Notes under the pieces: model-generated
Told to the model about the DNA's origin: nothing
Databases searched by the model: none
Seen by the model: only the letters and a program-made list of their open reading frames with translations
Shown here: piece after piece, positions 1 through 9,168 of the stretch
Numbering within the stretch: the stretch's first letter is position 1
Layout: each line of letters begins with the position of its first letter
Made by a program: the position numbers and the translations under genes
DNA from: Funneliformis mosseae
Lineage: Eukaryota; Glomeromycota; Glomeromycetes; Glomerales; Glomeraceae
Assembly (NCBI GenBank): GCA_910592005.1
Contig: CAJVPP010001616.1
Location: 1 to 18,890, forward strand
Length of the DNA: 18,890 nt
Direction: 5' to 3'

Positions 1-816
1 ATGAACTTCTAGAATGTCGATCATTTGTCGATCAACACTGTATTTAGAAATTCTATATTTGGTAAAATCCCTGACTGAATTAATTGTTTAGTGAAATCTG
101 AAATATTTTGTGATATGAAGAATATATTTGAGATTTACCACTAGCTGGTAATAGAAAAGTCAGATATATTAATAATAACAAATCAGATAATACATGCTTT
201 AAATATATTGCTAGAATTATATCCTATAAATATGATTATATAACCTTTAAAATCTACATCATAAGAAGAAAAATAACTTATTCAACTTTAGCATAAAGAA
301 GTCAAATGTATTTTTCTCAGATATAAAGTACTGCTTAGTAAAAATATTAAAAGTCCTGTGAGAAAAATTTTAAATATAATCTTTATAGTTATAATGCTAA
401 AGAGGTTATCTGTTATTCTAAATGAGTTTCTGCAGTAAATTTAATAAAAAATTCATTGTATTAGTCAATAAATTAAAAGACAGATGATCAAAAGAATAAC
501 AAAATATAATAATATTAACAAGATCAGAAATTGTTAAATTCATATCTTAGAATATTATTAAAAATGTATTAGATAGATACTTAAATGATATCAATAGAAA
601 CAGCCTTAAAAGATGTGAAATAATAGAAAAGCTTATACAAATGATTAGATAAACTTTTATGATACACTATACAAATTATAATACTAAGATTATTAAAAAT
701 CTTAAAAGAATTATAAAAACTTATAAAGTATCAAGTAGATTTAATAAAAATTTATTTTGAAACTTTTATTAGAATAAATTTTATTACTTTATGTAAAATT
801 TATTAATTATGCATAA
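1..816 (+). pseudogene. Decayed coding frame, family unknown
   Basis: Read from base 1, a single frame runs to about 816 with no visible frameshift but about 28 in-frame stops before its end. The first 140 codons read like real protein, with stretches such as INTVFRNSIFGKIPD and EIFCDMKNIFEIY, and have only 7 stops (at 10, 76, 142, 241, 262, 274, 289). That is fewer than such AT-rich DNA should give by chance. The second half has many TAA and TAG codons and would read as a Gln- and Lys-rich, possibly coiled-coil protein if these were once CAA and CAG. Every stop is necessarily one transition from Gln, Arg or Trp, so stop identity alone proves nothing; the argument rests on frame coherence. 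The start is cut by the window edge. I do not recognise the family; a transposon-borne gene is a guess. Confidence 0.42.
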
Positions 817-2017
817 TATTATATATTTTAAAAACTACATTTTTATCTGTTTATTTTATCTATTATTTTATTATTTTTATTATAAATTCTTTTATTATAA
901 TAAATTTTACATTTTTATAATAAGTGTAAAATTAACTCTTTTACAAATTTTTAAATCAAAAGAACAGAGTGAAATATACAATTAGATAATTGTATGATAA
1001 ATCTACCTTCAGCTCTAGATAAGCATTTTATATTTTTATAGATTTCAAAATTAAAATCATATAAAACTTTATTTCAAAGATATTTATGTTCTAAAATGTA
1101 TTTTATAATTAATAATATGATATTACAATTTCCTGATCTTCTAAATAAGTTCTATATAATAAATTTTAATAAAAAAACTTATTTAAAATATTAAATTCTT
1201 ATTTTAAATATTAGGTAATTTTAAATATCAAAAATTTTTATAAAATTTATTTTGAAATTATTAAGCATATTCAGAAATGCTATTTTGAAATTATTAATGA
1301 AAGCAAATTTTTAATTTTTTTAAAGAAGTTTTTTTTATAAATATTTGTTAATTTATTATTTTTAAGCAATCATAAGTTAATAAAAAATCTTATTTACTAA
1401 TTATAACAAAATAAAAAATACATAAGTTTTTTTAAAAAAATATAAAATTAAAAAAAAAATCATTCTATCACTTCTTTATAGCAGATATGACAATAAGAAA
1501 AAAATTAAATAATACAATGTTTTTTCTTTTAAAAAAATAATTTATTTTAAAATTGAAAAAATAAATAATTAAATTAATATTCCTTATCATCTCTATATAG
1601 CTAATTTAAAGTAATAAAATAGAAATTAGATAATCAAATCAAAAAAATATCATTAATACAAAACTTTATAGTCATATAATAGTTATTTCTAATGATTTAC
1701 ATAGATCAGATTCCATCAGAAATATATGCTGATTTATACATTTTTAAACCATTTAATTTAAATTAACACTAATTAATTATAAATAGGAATGCATCATAAA
1801 CTGTATGTAAATTAATCAATTCTTTATCAATTGATATATAAAAAATAAACTAAATGTTTATTTATAAGTATTTATTTAAACTAGGTATTAAACTAATTAT
1901 TATAAAAAAATAAACTGATTTATGAATTTTAATCATTTTTCATACCGAATATTATTTTATAGAAATCATAAATTACAAGTCTGATTTTTCTTTAAGACTA
2001 ATTAATAGAAATAACTG
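817..2017. other. AT-rich intergenic DNA
   Basis: This stretch is extremely AT-rich, with many A and T runs and no intact gene. A short, possibly fossil frame lies at about 953-1105 on the plus strand. It reads as a peptide with several stops convertible to Gln or Trp and could be a further exon of the decayed gene before it. Nothing else here can be supported. Confidence 0.5.
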
Positions 2018-2107
2018 CATATGGGAGGTTTGCTATTAAAATCACGTTACAGATCATATGATTTACTATGTTCATAAACTCGATTTTAATAGCAAACCTC
2101 CCATATG
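2018..2107. mobile_element. 90-bp foldback MITE, TATGGG-type ends
   Basis: Two perfect 26-base inverted arms (2018-2043 and 2082-2107) enclose a 38-base loop. The arms begin CATATGGGAGGTTTGC. A TA sits at each outer edge just before TGGG, which fits a TA target duplication as in Tc1/mariner-type elements. No transposase is present, so the element would be non-autonomous. Its ends resemble those of the elements at 3995-4068 and 9169-9330. Perfect pairing of the arms suggests recent insertion or recent repair between arms. Confidence 0.8.
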
Positions 2108-2245
2108 TTTGACAGGCCTTTTTTTTCCTATTACAAAATTATTAGAAATAAATTGGTAATAGATGTTTGTATAGGTATAATACTATTCCTAAGCATTGAC
2201 GAAACGGATTTGTTAAAGTAAAATTACATCACTACCTAAAATGTT

Positions 2246-2335
2246 CTACTTCAAGAGACTCTCAGCGGCTTCTGTATACGCTTCTAGTCGCTCAGCGCCA
2301 ATGAAATGACCTTTTAATAATGCTAACGATGTCAG
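2246..2335 (-). pseudogene. Short coding-like fragment
   Basis: On the minus strand a 29-codon open stretch ends in TAG at 2246-2248. It contains the protein-like sequence GAERLEAYTEAAESLLK, and its composition is far less AT-biased than the surroundings. The sequence CGTTAG just inside its 5' edge could be a splice acceptor, making this the last exon of a gene whose other exons are lost or lie upstream. I do not recognise it. It may also be a chance frame in a GC-richer island. Confidence 0.3.
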
Positions 2336-2508
2336 TCATGACGAGATTTATTAGTAAACTCGAAAGGAAGAAGTTGGACTAGTGACATCATAAAAATTTT
2401 TCTTAATATTATAACAATTTCAATTTGACTAAAACAAAAAAAAGTAATAGTAAAGTCAGTTTACTTATCGGCGAAGTGTAAAAAAAAAAATGAAAATTAC
2501 TTGATAGA

Positions 2509-2652
2509 TTATTTGAAAGTGATCTCCTTTCCTTTATAATGGAGAGGGCATTCCAAACATATTCTTTCTATATGAAGGTCGATATCAACACAAATATCCC
2601 AATTCATACCAAAAACATCCGAAATTTTGGGTATTGGTGAAGGAGGAGGCAT
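2509..2652 (-). CDS. Small ORF, hypothetical 47-residue protein
   Basis: A minus-strand ATG at 2650-2652 opens 47 codons ending in TAA at 2509-2511. The peptide begins MPPPSPIPKISDVFGMNWD and contains ICLECPLHYKGKEITFK with two cysteines three residues apart. There is no signal peptide or membrane segment. Its varied composition suggests real or former coding sequence rather than AT-rich noise. It lies just downstream of a broken gene on the same strand and could be a remnant of that locus or its terminal exon. No family is recognised. Confidence 0.3.
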   Translation of the reverse strand: MPPPSPIPKISDVFGMNWDICVDIDLHIERICLECPLHYKGKEITFK

Positions 2653-2771
2653 GATTGTGATGATATTGATTGTGACGTCTATAGATTTCAGAATGTAAAT
2701 TATAAACGTTAAAGATTAGTATAACACATAATTATAAAGGTTAAAATTTCTGTGAATGTAAAAGAAAGAAG

Positions 2772-3802
2772 TTAAAGAATAATGTTTACAGGTTTATTTC
2801 TACGACGCTTTTTAGACAAAGAACTAAAATTATAACCAATTTGGTTAAGATTTCGATTATGTTTACGAGCCGGAGTAGATGCCACGTTCTTTCTCTTCTT
2901 ACTAATTTTTCGTTGAAATCCTGAAACATCAGCAACTCTACTGGTAGAACTATTATCTTCGATGGATGTGTCCCTTCCTTCATAAAAATCTTCACCGGTA
3001 TTGGCGTAAGTATTGTTGCAGTGTTGGCATTTGGCCACGGTCAAGAAATTTTTTTGGCCGCGGCCAAGATTTTTTTAGCCATTTGGCCGACAAAATTGGC
3101 TAAATGGCCAATGGCCAACACTGCATTGGTGGTGTTGGTGTTGAGGTTTGCGTTGGCGTTGTCGTTAGTAATGTTGGAGGAACCTTTACTAAAATTAATA
3201 CCAGAATCATCTTCTGAGATCGAATTAAGCTCAGGTTGAATATGCCATTTTTGAGTTCTTCTTTATTTTATTGTTGATTTCAGAAAGAGAGAGAAGGATG
3301 TGTTCTTTTTCAGACTCATATTCTGAAAGGTTCCGCCTCTATAAAAGATATCAGTATTATTAAATGTAAATTTACATAATCAGGAATTTACACGCATCCT
3401 TTCTTACTTACAATTTCGCATTCCTGAATTATTCCTTTTCAATATTCCTCCAAATCTTTTTTAAATCAGGAACGCTATGCCTTGACCTGTTATAGATGAA
3501 GGTTAATGATATGCGATGTTTTATCCAAGTCAGCGGAAATGAATTTACTGAGTTGGGTTGGTTGTTTACTTTACCAGAATCAAGCCAAAAGAAACTAAAA
3601 TGATTATTTAACAATAAAGGAAGATAAAAAGACTCTGAAATCAGCAGACCTTTATTAATGACAAAGGTTAGGACGTTTGAATAGAGTACTTGTAGTGGCT
3701 ACCAAGTAGTCATATCCAGTAATTTTTTAAAATATCAAAATTGCTTTGATCCAATTCCCTTGCTTCTATTAAAAAATGTGTGACCCAAGCATTGTCAAGT
3801 TC
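2772..3802 (-). pseudogene. Broken multi-exon gene split by a hAT-type insertion
   Basis: Coding-like blocks line up on the minus strand. The first is an opening block at 3710-3802 (ELDNAWVTHFLIEARE) with a frame change near 3713. A second at 3429-3614 includes RHSVPDLKKIWRNIEKE. A 73-base intron with donor GTAAGT (3406-3411) and acceptor TATAG (3339-3343) follows. The next exon, from 3338, reads RRNLSEYESEKEHILLSL and is probably coiled coil. A one-base shift near 3265 leads into an Asn/Thr-rich stretch, which is cut by the element at 3019-3123. The C-terminal part resumes after it with NNTYANTGEDFYEG and ends at TAA 2772-2774. Basic clusters (KISKKRKN, KKRRRN) look like nuclear localisation signals. 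Frameshifts near 3425, 3265 and 3713 plus the insertion argue for a pseudogene. A nuclear DNA-binding or transposon-related protein is possible; the family is not recognised. Confidence 0.45.
3019..3123. mobile_element. 105-bp hAT-type MITE
   Basis: Inverted 19-base ends (3019-3037 and 3105-3123) match at 17 of 19 positions and begin CAGTGTTGGC, which resembles hAT superfamily ends. The flanking 8-mers, TATTGTTG (3011-3018) and CATTGGTG (3124-3131), agree at 6 of 8 positions and are a plausible aged 8-base target duplication. The interior is built from TGGCCA motifs and includes a perfect 14-base palindrome, TTGGCCGCGGCCAA, at 3054-3067. No transposase is present. The element splits an Asn-rich exon read on the minus strand. 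Confidence 0.75.
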
Positions 3803-3994
3803 TCACAAGTTTACCGAGAATGACATAGTTGAAGTAGCAATAACTTCTCAGTTACGCTTTAAAAACTATATTATAAAAATGTATTAGAAGGATATAATAT
3901 ATGTAGAATTTACGAAATGGTTAATTTTCTAGTCTTTATATAAGACGCGTTACGCATTTAATTGTATCACGATATTACAAGACAGGTAATAATA

Positions 3995-4068
3995 TGGGTT
4001 TCGTCAATAGAAACACATCTTATAACATAATAAATTATTAAGAAGGGAAGGTGTGTTTCTATTGACGA
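3995..4068. mobile_element. Foldback MITE with one damaged end
   Basis: Perfect 17-base arms (4001-4017 and 4052-4068) begin TCGTCAATAGAAACACA. On the left the sequence extends outward to TATGGGTT (from about 3994), giving an end very like that of the 9169-9330 element. The matching right end is missing: after GACGA the sequence becomes TTTATTCG instead of the expected complement. The element therefore looks like a family member that lost or mutated its last few right-hand bases. It has no coding capacity. Confidence 0.62.
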
Positions 4069-4141
4069 TTTATTCGGCAAAGCAGTTAAATATCATAATG
4101 ATTGGCTGATACACGTGACAAATGAATGATCAACCAATAAA

Positions 4142-5483
4142 TTTATCCTAGACCCCCTGTTCAGGATAGACCTCCAGGGTTCAGGCAAGTTAAACTAGAC
4201 CCCTCTCCTTTTTTAGTAAATTCATAAATCTGCAAACTGATTACCTTTTAAAGTATTTATTTTCCATAGTATAGCTGATTATCACCGAAATTTTTTTTAA
4301 GTCACGCAAATTTTTTTTAACTAAAAGAATATATTTGGTTCTACTATTTTTTTTAACAAATTTTTTCGAAAAAATATTTGTTTAAAGTATGAAATTTATT
4401 TGCAAGCTGAATATTAAAGTTACGCATTTACAGTGATGTTAAAAACAATTTATTAATTTAAAAGGTCGGATATTTTAATGATTGAAAAAATAAATATTGT
4501 CAAATCCAAAATCAAAAATTTTATACTTTTTAACAAACCTAATAATGAAAATAAAAAAGAGTTACAATGATAAAGAAAATAGAACATGCTAATAAAAATG
4601 GGAACAATAAAAAGAAGAGTAAGAAACAAAAAAAATGAAGAAGAAATAATGAGGGACAGAGGCAACAAAAGAAATGGAGGGTGAATTAAAAAAAAAAAAA
4701 AAAAACAAAAAAGTGAATGAAAAAGAACAAGAAGGAATGAAAAGGAACAAAAAGAATAATAGGAGATGATAAGATGAAAGGGAGATTCAGTAAAAATGGG
4801 ATGAAACAATAATTAGAAGACAAAAAGGAAATGAAAGTAATAATGAAAAACACAAAGATAAGGAATAAAAAAATGAAGGGGATCAGGTAATAAGCAAAAT
4901 CCATAAAAGAAGTAAAGTTAGTAAAATGTACATATAATTAGTAAGTGAAAATAAAAAATAAAAATAAAAGAAAATAAAAACACATCCTAATTGCAGAGAA
5001 GAATTAAAAAACTTAAAAAGAACGAAATAGAATTAATAAGGAGGAACAAAGTATAAAAACTGAAATAAAAAAATAATAAACATATCTTAATTGTAAAAAA
5101 AAACTAAAAGAATGAAATAAAGTTAGTAAAGAATGAAATATAAGGAACAAAGTGTAAGAGACAAAATAAAAAAAAATAAAAACTTTACAGAAACATATAA
5201 AATTAGATTATGTAGTATTTATTGAACACACCTTAATTGCAAAACTGGAAGAACTAAAGGACCTAAAAAGAACAAAATAAAGTTAGTGAGAAACAAAAGT
5301 ATAAGAAACGAATATAAAAAAAGTAAGAAAAAAAATATACTTTGAAAATTGCGAGCTAAATGAAAGATCTAAAGAAAAATAATGTAATATATAACTGATC
5401 AAAAAATGGAATTTTATCAAAATTACTAAATTAGGTAGCAGGTCTAAATTAAAAAAACCTGAACTCCAGGAGTCTAGGATAAA
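4142..5483. mobile_element. Purine-rich tract between long inverted repeats
   Basis: About 75-85 bases at the left (from TTTATCCTAGAC near 4142) and right (ending GTCTAGGATAA near 5483) are inverted copies. Read in the same orientation, both show TTATCCTAGAC, then a GTTCAGG or GTTCAGG-like block, then TTTAGACC or CTAGACC and a TTTAGTAA block. The left arm carries an extra ~18 bases that look like an internal duplication of TAGACC..TTCAGG. The 0.8 kb between (about 4545-5380) is overwhelmingly A and G on the plus strand. It has no convincing gene; the long Phe-rich minus-strand frames are shadows of the purine tract. A non-autonomous DNA transposon or a large foldback element is likely. No clear target duplication was found. 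Confidence 0.5.
4981..5330 (+). repeat. Three diverged tandem-like units in the purine tract
   Basis: Units start at 4981 (CACATCCTAATTGC), 5081 (CATATCTTAATTGT) and 5227 (CACACCTTAATTGC), spaced about 100 and 146 bases apart. After the start motif each unit carries a run of adenine-rich DNA with AAAAAGAAC or AGAATGAAA, then AAGTTAGT or AATTAATA, then AACAAAGTATAA or a close variant. Many differences between units are C/T or G/A changes. They form a degenerate minisatellite inside the larger element. Confidence 0.6.
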
Positions 5484-5484
5484 A

Positions 5485-5508
5485 AACCTAAACCAGAAGG
5501 TTTAGGTT
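5485..5508. repeat. Perfect 10-bp hairpin with AGAA loop
   Basis: AACCTAAACC (5485-5494) pairs perfectly with GGTTTAGGTT (5499-5508) around the four-base loop AGAA. It sits immediately outside the right inverted arm of the purine-rich element. A role as a transcript hairpin or as part of the element end is inference. CCTAAACC resembles a plant-type telomere unit, but there is no tandem array. Confidence 0.6.
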
Positions 5509-6040
5509 AAGTTTTCTCTAAAATTTATTGTAATACAAATCTTATACAGTTATGTAATTCATAATAGCCTTTGCGTTTTCTGGCGTTGAAAATTTTATTA
5601 ATAAAAGTTACAATACAAAATCTTATTAAATTCTTTAAACTCATATTTTTTAATATTTTTTAGTATTAAACTGGAGATTAATAACTAAATTAAAATACAA
5701 ATGCTATTGAAAATTTTGTAATAATTATAATCAAATTAAGAATTAATTAAATTACTAAATATTTTTTTTAAATTTACATTAATTCCAATTTGTTTTAATA
5801 CAGTTTCAGCGTCATTTAATTATCATTATGATGATTTTATACCTTAAAATTCTTTCTGTTATCAATATTATCATTAATTTTTAACTTTAATTATAAGAAT
5901 AACTTCTTTATTATAATGCATTAAACAATAAATTTCAGGCAGAATAAAATGTTACGAAAATTAGTAGTAATAGTAAGTGTATATATTTATTATATGCCTT
6001 ATTTTTTATCTCAATTGCTAATTTCTGATTTATGTTGTAG
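5509..6040. other. AT-rich intergenic DNA
   Basis: Mostly AT-rich sequence without an intact gene. The motif TTTCAG at about 5933-5938 followed by a short coding-like stretch, and TTGTAG at 6035-6040, look like decayed splice acceptors leading into the fossil frame that follows. Nothing else is supported. Confidence 0.4.
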
Positions 6041-6313
6041 ATTCAAAATTATCTAATCTCTGAGAAGTTTTCTTACAGAAAGTATTATTTTATATTATCT
6101 GTGTGAATAGAGTGATATAGATATGTGAAAAATTTGTACAGGATAATTTATTTCAAAAATCTAGTGTAGAAAAAGAGTATTAGTATAAAAATCTTATAGT
6201 TAGTAATAATAAAAAAAATAGCTATAGAAATGTATTTGAAATCTAAGAGAGCGAAGAAATAACTTGATGTTGGGACTCACATTACACATTTTATCTGCTT
6301 TCCTAACATTTTT
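6041..6313 (+). pseudogene. Decayed exon, family unknown
   Basis: From just after a TTGTAG acceptor-like site at 6035-6040, one frame runs for 91 codons. It reads as protein, with stretches such as IQNYLISEKFSYRKYY, IAIEMYLKSKRAKK and LDVGTHITHFICFPNIF. It is interrupted by stops at 6104, 6113, 6167, 6197 and 6260. Five stops in 91 codons is fewer than chance predicts in DNA this AT-rich. It may be an upstream exon of the pseudogene that begins near 6743, since both lie on the plus strand and decay in the same way. The linkage is inference and the family is unrecognised. Confidence 0.4.
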
Positions 6314-6482
6314 TAAATCTGAATCTAAAATTATTAATAAAGTTTAGCATCAGAAAAAAATTATATAATGTATATATGTATAATCAAAATATTTCACTAT
6401 GACTTGATCTTTTAATGATATTAAGTAAGGTTAGATATCTAGATTAATAAGTGTATTTTATTAGCCGATAATACAATATTGA

Positions 6483-6600
6483 GTTCAGACTTATAAAATG
6501 TGTTCTCAACTAATAATCAATAAAGTTTAACAAAGTTTATTTAGACTTATAACACGTTCAAATAATTAATGAAGTTTAATAAAAGTTTATTCTGAATTAT
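6483..6600 (+). repeat. Imperfect direct repeat of about 50-56 bases
   Basis: Two adjacent copies share AGACTTATAA, then (T)AATCAATAAAGTTTAA or AATTAATGAAGTTTAA, then AAGTTTATT. They lie at about 6483-6541 and 6542-6600. The spacing of the shared blocks varies by several bases, so it is an old tandem duplication. Confidence 0.5.
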
Positions 6601-6742
6601 ATATATATATAGTCAAAAATTGGCTTTTATTATATTACTTCTACCTAGAAAAAATTTTTTTTACTTTTAATAATAACAGATAATGGATAATGAGTGAAAG
6701 AATGTAAAGTTGAAATTAAAAAATCTTTTCACTAACATTAAG

Positions 6743-8145
6743 ATGCATGATACAATCAAAAGTAAACTTTTAAAGATAGATATGAAAAATCAACTTAAAT
6801 GTTTTGAAAGAAATGAAGAAGAAATTAAAGCTTTCCTTAATACACTTCTATTAGGTAAAGTTAAAATTTTTTTTTGATCTTTATTACATATTTGAGATGA
6901 ATTATAACAATAATAAATAAACTAACTTTTTTTGATAATCTAATATTCTAACCCAATTTAGATGAATATCAAGGTAAGCTTTTACATCGTAATAATTAGT
7001 TAATTTGAACATGACATGCTAAACTTTTTTGTGAAATTTATTAACATTCTTTCTTCCAAAAAGGGTTTCAGAAAGAAGATTTAAGAGAGGTTATAAGTAA
7101 TGTTATTTATAAAGAACTTTTTCAAAAAATCCTAAAGTAATCTCTACATCAAAACTGTCCAATATTAAAATTAAACAAATTATAAATAAGATTGGGATGA
7201 GAACTACCATTGTAAGTTTTTTATTAGATTATTATATTATTTATAACCTTTAATCATTTATTACTTATCTATTATTCAGATATATGTGAATGACTTCAAT
7301 TCACTTAAACCTATATTATGCTTTCCATTCAGATGAAATTAAAATAAAGATGAACTATCACAAATAGATGGAGTTATTAAATGGTTTAAGGAAGCATTAA
7401 AATTGTCAGAAGGTTGTTAAGTGAAAGATATCCACTCATAAACAAAAAATTAAATACATTTGAAAGGAGAAAATACTATTATAAAAGATAGTGGTGATAT
7501 TTTTATCGACTCAAGTGCAATACCAGTCATCTGAATTGAAACAAAAATAAAATTTACAGATTTCAAAGAAAGCTAAGTTATAGAAGAATTATTTCTTATT
7601 ATAAACTCTATTTAATACATTTAATAACTATTCTTACTAATTGTAATGATAATTAGATTTTATTTCTCTTTCTGATAGTAGATAATAAACAAACAATGGT
7701 AATTTGTAAAATTAATAACTGTGGTATGGCCTTAGCAGTAATTAAACAGATTGTGCTTGAAGAAACTAATAGACTTAATAGTTGGTTAAAAGTTGGTTAC
7801 CTATACAATAGTTTTTGTATCTCCTCTTCTTAAGAAAACAAAATTTTTCAAATGTAATAAATAAATGAAAATAGAATGTCAGAAATTATTGATGATTTAT
7901 TTAAATAAGAATTATTCAATATGAATATTTGCAATAAACTAAGATTGTTGTGAGATTATGTTAAATTAGCTGAATAGCAATAAGTAGACCAATTTATTAG
8001 TTATTTTAATGATGATTATGAGAATTCATTTCCTCCAATATTTGTTTGATGATTTAATGTTAAAATTAATTGGTTATATGAAGGGTATATTTAGTCTTAG
8101 TTTCATTAGATCAAATTAATTTATACAGTAAAAAAAATTATGTAA
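6743..8145 (+). pseudogene. Multi-exon pseudogene riddled with in-frame stops
   Basis: Exon 1 (6743-6854) opens with ATG and is clean (LLKIDMKNQLKCFERNEEE). A 107-base intron follows, then a 12-base microexon (6962-6973, residues DEYQ) between TTTAG and GTAAGC. After a 90-base intron, exon 3 (7064-7211) has one frame change near the A-run at 7124. After a 68-base intron, one frame runs 7280-7612 with stops at 7334, 7340, 7418, 7439, 7451, 7532 and 7574. The last block (7679-8142) has stops at 7831, 7855, 7858, 7906, 7951, 7975, 7981, 8047, 8050, 8092, 8098 and 8107. Splice phases agree across the first introns. Between stops the protein reads well (MALAVIKQIVLEETNRLNSW). The stretch GDIFIDSSAIPVI-stop-IETK resembles the D...ExK pattern of PD-(D/E)xK nucleases, but this is only a hint. 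The family is otherwise unknown. Confidence 0.6.
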
Positions 8146-9168
8146 TATAGCTTATTTTCTTGTAATAATTCAATAATATTAATCTGTATTTTATGCTTTA
8201 TATGTGATAGAAAAATAAAATATTTTTAATGCTATATAATATTAGAAGATAAAAAATAATAAAATGGTAAAAAAGAAAATCAAAAAAATAATTTATAGCT
8301 ATATATAAGATAAAAGCAATTTTTTGAAAGAATAATATCATTTACAAATAAAATAATTCTTATTTATGATGTAAGCTACAATTTTAATATACAAATTAAT
8401 TAGAATAAAAGTAACACATTTAGTATATTCTTTTTTTTTAATTAAATGATCAATATATAACATTATTATATCTTTTTGAAGATAATAAATATATCATAGA
8501 GACAAAAAGTTTATCTATTCAAATAATTTAACTAATAATTAAATTATTAAAAATTATATTATAACTAGTAATAAATAAGTATAATAAGATTACAACTAGT
8601 TATAATATTAATAAAAATTGAGTTACAACTAGTTATAATCAATAATAAATAAATATCATAGAATTGCAAATAGTGCAATATTATATTTATTAAATAAGTA
8701 ATATCTTTTTTATTATTATTAATTAAAATAACTAAAGTTTAGCTTTATTGTAAAAGTTTAAAAAAGAGTAATTAATCAGAAAAAACTTTAAATTTATTTT
8801 TATAGTATTATTTATTTTTTTTAAATGTTAAATATTATTAATACTTTACTAACTATTATAGTAATAATTTAATAACTATTATTTTATTAATAATAAAAAT
8901 ATAGAAATTACATTATTTTGCTATTAATTCTTGAAACAGTTTAGTTATTTTTAAAATTTGAAGCTTATTTTAATTTAAAGTTAAAATAAGCAAATTAAAT
9001 ACATATTTATTAGATTTGATTTATTATAAATAAGGTTTAAAAATTATTTGATTACAGTATTATTAAGTTATATGATATTAATAATATATAATCTTATCTA
9101 AAAATGTTATTTAGATACTTTTAATAACTATTTATATATCAATTATTATAAAAAATTTTTTATAACTT
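8146..9168. other. AT-rich intergenic DNA
   Basis: Apart from the diverged MITE copy at about 8555-8685, this is featureless AT-rich sequence with long A and T runs. No gene or fossil frame convinced me. Confidence 0.5.
8555..8685. mobile_element. Diverged inverted copy of the GTTGCAAC MITE
   Basis: Read as its reverse complement, the element at 15140-15288 matches this stretch along its length. Shared blocks in order are ACTAG, TAATAAATAAGTAT, a run with ATTAATAAAAATTGAGTT, CAACTAGTT and GATAAATAA or AATAAATAA. Here the palindromes have mostly changed from GTTGCAAC to forms such as TTACAAC and TTATAAC, which are G-to-A and C-to-T changes. It is an older, more decayed copy with no coding capacity. 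Confidence 0.65.

Noticed and set aside
3021..3239. Plus-strand 72-residue frame across the hAT-type element
   Set aside because: It starts inside the MITE and runs through the antisense of the Asn-rich exon; an artefact of repeated TTGGCC and GTTG motifs.
4453..4904. Minus-strand Phe/Leu/Ser-rich frames of 72-118 residues
   Set aside because: They are the complement of the purine-rich tract, so low complexity (TTT, TCT) explains the open frame and the apparent membrane character.
5485..5508. Telomeric repeat (CCTAAACC)
   Set aside because: Only one unit on each arm of a hairpin and no tandem array.
1..8145. Reassigned stop codons (TAA/TAG as Gln, TGA as Trp)
   Set aside because: The intact genes at 10.3-14.2 kb use normal stops and have none in frame, and any stop is by definition one transition from Gln, Arg or Trp, so decay is the simpler explanation.
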